Of a stretch of DNA of 27,666 bases, positions 22,455 through 27,666 are shown piece after piece. Where the stretch lies: assembly GCA_920105805.1 (NCBI GenBank), contig CAKKTI010000295.1, positions 1 to 27,666 of the forward strand. Reading direction: 5' to 3'. The DNA is from Condylostoma magnum. Its lineage: Eukaryota > Ciliophora > Heterotrichea > Heterotrichida > Condylostomatidae. Position 1 is the stretch's first letter. Each line of letters opens with the position of its first letter. The position numbers were made by a program, and so were the translations under genes. Below the pieces are notes generated by a model. That model was given only the letters and a program-made list of their open reading frames with translations, was not told where the DNA came from and did not search any database.

Positions 22455-23885
22455 ATGGAATAATCATCAACAGAATCCTCTAAACTATTCCAGGAAGACG
22501 ACGAAGATCTTGAGCAAAACTTTCTTGCAGAAGCCTAAAACGACTTTTACATCGCTGAGTATTCACCCGACGGAAATTTCCTCCGATACAGACAACTACT
22601 CGGTGAGAAATCCTATATAAAAGTCTACAAAGGCCAAGACACAGAGCGTGGGTGCTTAGTAGCCTGAAAACAGTTCAATCTTTAGGGACTTTCGGCTAAT
22701 AAAATCTAACAAATCCTAAGCGAATTCCAGAGAAGCCATTAACTTGTACATCGAAACCTAATAGATTTCATCCACGCCTGAATAGATACAGACAATAAGA
22801 CGCTTGTAGTTATAAGCGAGCTAATAGTCGGAAACCCGTTGGATTGTATACTACAGAGAATGGGCAGGCCTAAACTTTGCCTAATCAAAAACTGGTGCCG
22901 CGGGATTTTAAAAGGACTCAAATATCTGCATAATCAGTCACCACCTATAATCCACAAGTATCTTAAGCCCTAGAATATTTATATAACCGCAGACAGAGGC
23001 CTACCCAAAATCGGGAAATATGGACTAGCAACTGAAGACTTTTACCAAGATGTAATCCCTACAGTCAACCCCGAGTATATTGATCCGGCAGTTCTTCAAA
23101 ATAACTGCCAAGCCTCAGCTGATATCTACTCATTCGGAATGTGTGTGCTTAAAATGTGCACTGGGAAATCACCGTATTACTACTGCTCCAGTATGACGGA
23201 GGTGTATGATTTGGTAATATCCGGTGAAAAGCCACTAGGGCTGTAATCAATTGCTTGCACTTAAATCAGGGAGTTCATAGAGCTTTGCTTATTACCTGAG
23301 ACTTTAAGACCCAGTGCCTAGTCCTTACTAAAACACGATTTTTTAAAAATTGATGAAATGGATAACACACTAGCACAACCTGTAAAGTTAAACAAGCATT
23401 AACACCAGTAAAGCTAATTGAATGATAGAATCATGCTGGAAATTACACTTAAAAAGGGACATTAGTATTTTAATGTAATATTCCCCTTTTATTTACAACT
23501 AGACACTGCTGATCAGGTAGCAAAGGAAATGTGTATGTAGTTGGATTTTAAACTTATACACTCCTCACAGATCCAGCAGCTAATTCAAAACAAAATTGAC
23601 TCATATTTACAAACTTTCACATAAAAGTACGACTTTAGTGATGAAAATGACTTTAGCTTCCCAGGCCAACTAAGAAGAGGAGTTAACGGCTTTCCTAATC
23701 AAGTAAAACTAATAAAAAAAGCTTTAGGGGAAATGTTCCACGTCCAAACCACTAAAGACGGGTTTTTCGGTAAGAAAACAGAAAGTTTGGTAAAAAAGTA
23801 TCAACTGCAAGAGGGACTCTTGCCAGATGGTATAGTAACACATAGCATATGGAGCAAGCTACTTGCCTATAATAATAGAATCTAA
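22455..23885 (+). CDS. WNK-like pseudokinase with PF2-like domain and C-terminal peptidoglycan-binding-like domain
   Basis: 476 residues. After an acidic leader comes a kinase fold at about 45-300 that most resembles WNK kinases (a LGEKSYIKVYKGQDTE loop, VAW, PPIIH, FGMC-L-M, and SGEKP as in WNK SGVKP). Trp in VAW (22665-22667) and in IHAW are TGA. Catalytic motifs are lost: the HRD position reads HKY (167-169) and the DFG/DLG position KYG (188-190), although the beta3 Lys (72) and the catalytic-loop Asn (174) remain. True WNKs lack the beta3 Lys. Residues about 326-385 resemble the WNK/OSR1 PF2-like fold. Residues about 406-470 match the peptidoglycan-binding-1 pattern (DGFFGKKTESLVKKYQLQ, then LLPDGIVTHSIW). 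It is probably a scaffold or allosteric regulator, not an active kinase. Stop TAA at 23883-23885, or TGA at 23901-23903. Confidence 0.87.
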
Positions 23886-23911
23886 CATTTGTTAGTATTT
23901 TGAAAACTTTA

Positions 23912-25033
23912 TCAGATTATTAAATTACGACGACTTTTTCGTATATTTTTTATCATTTTCTCCTTTCTTACGGACTCCTCGGTTGCTGGTCGGAACATGA
24001 CTCCATTGCGGTTTGATTCTATCATTTTGCTACCTTTTATACGTTGTCCGTATGGGGCTAGGTTTTAGGAGGATTGTATAGCGGAGATTGGACGTACTGG
24101 CGGTTTTATTGGATCAAAGTCGGACTCAATTGCTCCGACACTAGCATCTGCCTTTTCAGGGGACTCTTGACTTATCTGTACCTTCTTACGCTTGTCTCTG
24201 TGGTAGTATCTACGAATTGGAACTTTGTAGGATTTTTGAGGTTCCCGGGCTTGGAATGTAAAGGAAGTTTAGGGAGTTTTAGGAGATATTATTTATTTCT
24301 GGGAAACTTGTAAAAGCCCCTGGAATTGCCTGTTTTCTGACAGGTTTTGGGAGTGTGATAGAAATTTACGAGTTATGTGCTGGTTTACGGCTGTTGATAG
24401 TTTTAGTGGAGGTTTTCTTGGGATTTTAGGAGCTTCTTCCTCATCTGAGCTTTGAGTTTCTAGAAGTATAGGCCGCTTTTAGTGCTCTTTTGGGTATTAG
24501 AATAATTACTTTTTCTGTAATTATGAGCTAGACATACTAGTCATTAGATTACCAGCAGAGCTAGCTTTTGTTAATTTATGCTTATTTAAACTTGTATAAT
24601 GTCCTTGATTGTTATTCATTGCATTTTTTAGTTAAATCGAGTTTATTTTAAAAGTAGGCTATACACGCTGCTTTTACTACTATATCTACTACTCATAGTA
24701 CAATGACAGTAGATTTTTAAGTTTTGCAGTTTAAGGCCTTTACTTAATTTCCTATTTCCTTTTGGGAAAGCTTTGAATCTTCTGCAATGCCTCAAATTTC
24801 TTCTCAGAGGCAGAAAGTGGCCTTTGCATATTCCTTTAGCCATTATCACTTGCATTTCTATTCAAATTCCTTTAAGCTGTCATGGGTCTCTAATTCATTG
24901 ACGCAGTCACCGGCCTTTGAGTGTTTCTTAAATCAGGATACAATTTTTCTATAGAAATTTCGAATTCATCATCATCAAGCTCCTCAATCGACGACACTTC
25001 TTATATGCCTTCAATTTATCCTATGTAATCCAT
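23912..25033 (-). CDS. Basic, disordered protein with repeated RPxTA/RPxSA motifs
   Basis: 373 residues from ATG at 25033 to TGA TAA (23909-23914). The frame is continuous and needs no intron. An acidic N-terminal patch (residues 19-29) is followed by a basic, Gln/Ser/Pro-rich chain. Five copies of RP-x-[TS]-A occur: RPVTA (40), RPMTA (49), RPLSA (71), RPQTA (99) and RPISA (314). The related RPKSA occurs in the LRR/coiled-coil protein of this window, and such motifs are frequent in axonemal and microtubule-associated proteins, so a cytoskeletal role is plausible but unproven. No globular domain is evident. Its start is only 11 bases from the divergent PCD start. Its stop lies 26 bases from the convergent kinase stop. 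Confidence 0.8.
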
Positions 25034-25044
25034 TTATTATAATA

Positions 25045-25431
25045 ATGCTTCGCCGATTTGCCTCGAAGATAACTCAACAACAGCGATAGAATCTTACTTC
25101 ATAAATTCCTCTGTGGAAAGTAAACTAAGACGATATTGAGAGACAGTTCATCTTCAAGGACTTCAGTGAGGCTTGGCAGTTTATGTCTCTTGTGGCCCAG
25201 GTTGTCGACAAATAAGATCATCACCCTGAGTGGTTTAATGTGTATAATAGAGTTAACGTTAAACTAACTACTCATGATGCAAGTGGAATCACTTTAAAAG
25301 ACGTATGGCTGGCTGAGTTTATGGATAAAGCTGAAGGATTGGTTAAGCATTCTAATTAGTATGAGGAGTTTTATAAAATGGTGTGGGTATTAGGTATAAA
25401 GGGTGTATTTAAGGTGTTTGAGGCTTTATGA
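25045..25431 (+). CDS. PCBD: Pterin-4a-carbinolamine dehydratase
   Basis: The enzyme dehydrates 4a-hydroxytetrahydropterin, recycling the tetrahydrobiopterin cofactor of aromatic amino-acid hydroxylases. The 128-residue product matches the family along its core: WKV...[20 protein letters not shown], the active-site [11 protein letters not shown] and [13 protein letters not shown] with the following LA helix. Family members are about 100 residues. This one has a basic N-terminus ([10 protein letters not shown]) like a mitochondrial presequence and a C-terminal extension of about 25 residues ending at TGA 25429-25431. TAG after KHSN could be an earlier stop that removes the extension. One TAA before DHHPEW is read as Gln. 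It is divergent from the RPxTA gene with almost no spacer, and converges with the LRR gene. Confidence 0.93.
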
Positions 25432-25524
25432 AGCGTGATTTAATTGGAGTATATTGTAATTTGTTCCTAGTGTAGTATATTTTGTTATACAGGTTTGTGA
25501 ATAGTCATTTTCTAATAAAAATCG

Positions 25525-27285
25525 CTAATTAATTGTAAACTAAATTAACCCGTAATTCGCATGATTGTTCTCCAATTAGGCATAATAATCAATTACATCC
25601 GTTAAACTATTTATATTGACTATATCAATTTAAGCCTAGTATTATATCAGCATTGCAACAGCTCTAATATTTAGATCTCTATTTTTTTCAACTCTCGTTT
25701 AGATGTTAGTAATTATCCAGTCTTCTATCATTAAAAATGTAGGATCATTTTCAGCCCAAAAAGCAGGAATATAAAGGAATGAGTCTTATGTATTAATTAA
25801 CCTATAATTTCCAGAAATATCAACGTATTAAAGAGTATCACTGGACTATATAGAACTCAATATGCCTTCAGCTATTTCTTGAATAAAATTATTGCATGAT
25901 ATGTCTAAACAAATCAAGTACTGTTTTGATATCAATTATCTCAGTGCTTAAGCAGTTTCTTAGTGTAAATAATTATTTTGTATTTCAAGTCTAGATATTC
26001 TATAGCTCTGTTATCTAAATAAAGATTCACATAATTATCTACCTTGCTCATCTCCTAGATCACAGTAAGAAAGATTTAAATATTGTATTTTAGAGTGACT
26101 TAAAGCCTCGCATAAGGAATTAAAACCTTCTTCTACTCTTATCTTTTAATAATACGTTTTTACTCTACGACTAAAGCTGAATTTGCTTTTAGATCTCTAA
26201 TCACAGAAAATAGACATTCTTAGATTTAACTGCGCTATTGGAATCTCTTTGATGATATCTGATAGTAAATTTAGGATTTAATTAGTAATAAACAACCCGT
26301 AAGGTAAGGTGATGTTTCTTAAATATTCCCTTAATACTTCTCTAGCAGCATAAATAGCTTATAAAAATTCTAGCACTAGATTTTACAATACTCTTTTAAT
26401 TGATCTGTTACATTTGTGTCTTTGTTCTGCAATCATTGAATTTAAGTTTTGTAAGTCTATTTCCACAAATTTTAAATTACCATCTCTTATAAGGTCTATC
26501 AAGTCTTAAATCAAATTCTATTAAAGTCGTTAGTTCACTCTTTATAAATCATTAATATCTACTACATGTATACCAATATAAGGAAATATTAGATTCTCAT
26601 TCTAAGAAAGGCAGTCAATAATAATTCTATTATATCTTTAAACAGTTTGAACATTAGCCTCTAATTGGCTCCTAGCTGCCCTTTTTTAATTAAGCTGTTT
26701 TTGATATAGACTGACTGCTTTGAATTCCTCCTTTCTAGAATACTCAATTTGCTCAATACTAGGAATAACAAACTTAAATTTAGGTATGCTTAATTATGTA
26801 TGAGGGTGCAATATAAAATATTCTGGTATAATAGCTCCATTCTAATCATGCCATTGCGAATCAAAATAATATTAGCACTTTTACATCAGATTATCTTAAA
26901 AGCCAAGCAATTCGATGTTTGATATCTAATTTCATTACTCAAAGAATACTTTCGTATTTGTGATAAACTCTAAAAACTTGTAGGATAATTATAGGTAACT
27001 AGCTGTAAAATGTTCTATTTATGGTATAGTGCAAAGGTTTGCAGGGTGAAATTCCTATTCTTCTGCTGCTAAGGTTCAAAATTTTAAAAACGCTTAGAAG
27101 ATGTAGCTCTGATCTATGATGTTTTAGTCATCTTATATTAAGTTAAATAAGTCCAAAATGAAAAGCTAAAAGGTATTCATTGCATTCTCAAAAGTATTTT
27201 CTTCATTTAATTATTCCTTAAATACTTCTAGTGATTAGACTATTTACTGCTATATATTCTCTCAGTTGTACTATCTTAAGGCCAT
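25525..27285 (-). CDS. Helical protein with C-terminal ribonuclease-inhibitor-type LRRs
   Basis: About 586 residues from ATG at 27285 (MALRQYN). The N-terminal ~370 residues are helical with two TGA-encoded Trp (for example LKF-W-TLAAEE) and a central charged coiled-coil-like stretch (KQLNQKRAARSQLEAN). Residues about 395-520 carry LRRs of the ribonuclease-inhibitor type: IQYLNLSYCDLGDEQG, ISRLEIQNNYLHQE, LICLDISCNNF and LQYVDISGNY. Such LRRs usually bind proteins; no NACHT or kinase domain is present. The stop is uncertain. TAG at 25540-25542 and TAG at 25525-25527 are the candidates, and no in-frame TGA occurs before the convergent PCD gene. Nothing indicates its pathway. Confidence 0.75.
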
Positions 27286-27353
27286 ATTATTGTATATTAA
27301 AATGGATAATTGATATGAAGTTAATATATAGATTTTGCATGATAGTAAACTAA

Positions 27354-27666
27354 CTAAATTTTTTTAGGGCTTCTATAAAACCTCCTAACTCTTTTTATTA
27401 CTCTTTAAGTCGTTGCAAGTTATTCTAAAGATGATGGAGAGGTATTATTTGGATCGTCACTTCATGATTATTAGGGAGTACTATATTCTGATCTATTCTA
27501 TTAAAAGTTTAGCTTCTTTATTTTTAGTTCCTGTTGATTTAATGAATTATTTATACCGTAAAATACTTCAAAATTCACAAATTCACTATAGTCTAGAGCT
27601 ATATCTTTTATTACTGTATATATGAAGTAGATTGCTTATGAGATCATTATGTTTATAGACTTTACA
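27354..27666 (-). CDS. C-terminal part of an unidentified protein (start outside window)
   Basis: The frame ending at TAG 27354-27356 gives about 103 residues with one TGA. It includes a YSEFVNFEVFYGINN stretch, then a Ser/Gln/Asn-rich tail with a basic end (RVIKRVRRFYRSPKK). Another frame over the same bases is open but has more TGA codons, so it was not chosen. No family recognised. The stop lies 68 bases from the start of the LRR gene. Confidence 0.5.

Noticed and set aside
24074-24313. Plus-strand ORF rich in Trp, Phe and Leu resembling a small membrane protein
   Set aside because: It is antisense to the continuous RPxTA gene, whose motifs and composition are far more convincing.
1-27666. 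A karyorelict-type code (TGA as sole stop) for the whole window
   Set aside because: Two genes have no usable TGA near their ends without overrunning neighbours, while TAA/TAG sit in the right places.
1-27666. Transposons, viral relics, rRNA, tRNA and CRISPR arrays
   Set aside because: I looked for transposase, reverse transcriptase and integrase motifs, terminal repeats, tRNA cloverleaf signatures and regular repeats, and saw none I could support.

Overview
This window is gene-dense, AT-rich eukaryotic DNA, almost certainly from a ciliate. It reads sensibly only with a code in which TAA and TAG are glutamine and TGA is tryptophan. With the standard code no frame stays open beyond about 100 codons. 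With all three stop codons read as sense, about a dozen long proteins with recognisable families appear: a flavin monooxygenase, two 12-TM transporters, a WNK-like kinase, a C2H2 zinc-finger protein, pterin-4a-carbinolamine dehydratase, LRR proteins and two giant cysteine-rich membrane proteins. TGA falls where tryptophan is expected, for example the VAW of the WNK-like kinase and a TWNAVGY stretch shared by both transporters. Genes also seem to end on TAA, TAG and TGA. In places no TGA exists in any frame near the gene end, so TAA or TAG must terminate. This matches the context-dependent code known from Condylostoma. A karyorelict-type code, where only UGA stops, fits less well. The species cannot be fixed from the sequence.

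Layout, left to right. 1-1017 (-): helical protein of unknown function, cut by the window edge. 1018-2650: sparse region with one weak spliced gene (-) and a GC-rich, hairpin-rich block near 2443-2565. 2651-2986 (+): small protein. 3033-7358 (-): giant secreted or membrane protein with LamG-like and Cys-rich regions and a C-terminal multi-TM block. 7366-8628 and 8634-9935 (-): tandem paralogous MFS-like transporters. 9989-13755 (-): LRR plus coiled-coil protein with one short intron. 13817-15379 (-): flavin-containing monooxygenase. 15624-20714 (+): second giant Cys-rich protein, with two DUF4215-type repeats and a C-terminal multi-TM block. 20784-21689 (+): six-finger C2H2 protein. 21798-22166 (+): small, possibly mitochondrial protein. 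22455-23885 (+): WNK-like pseudokinase fused to a peptidoglycan-binding-like domain. 23912-25033 (-): basic protein with repeated RPxTA/RPxSA motifs. 25045-25431 (+): pterin-4a-carbinolamine dehydratase. 25525-27285 (-): ribonuclease-inhibitor-type LRR protein. 27354-27666 (-): C-terminal piece of another gene.

The genes do not form an obvious pathway. Same-strand neighbours can be separated by only 5-20 bases, convergent stops by about 26-50 bases, and one divergent pair of starts by 11 bases. I saw no transposon, viral relic, CRISPR array, rRNA or confident tRNA. Because no codon is an absolute stop, openness of a frame is not evidence here. Calls rest on family motifs, amino-acid composition and the rarity of in-frame TGA, and exact 3' ends are uncertain by a few codons.
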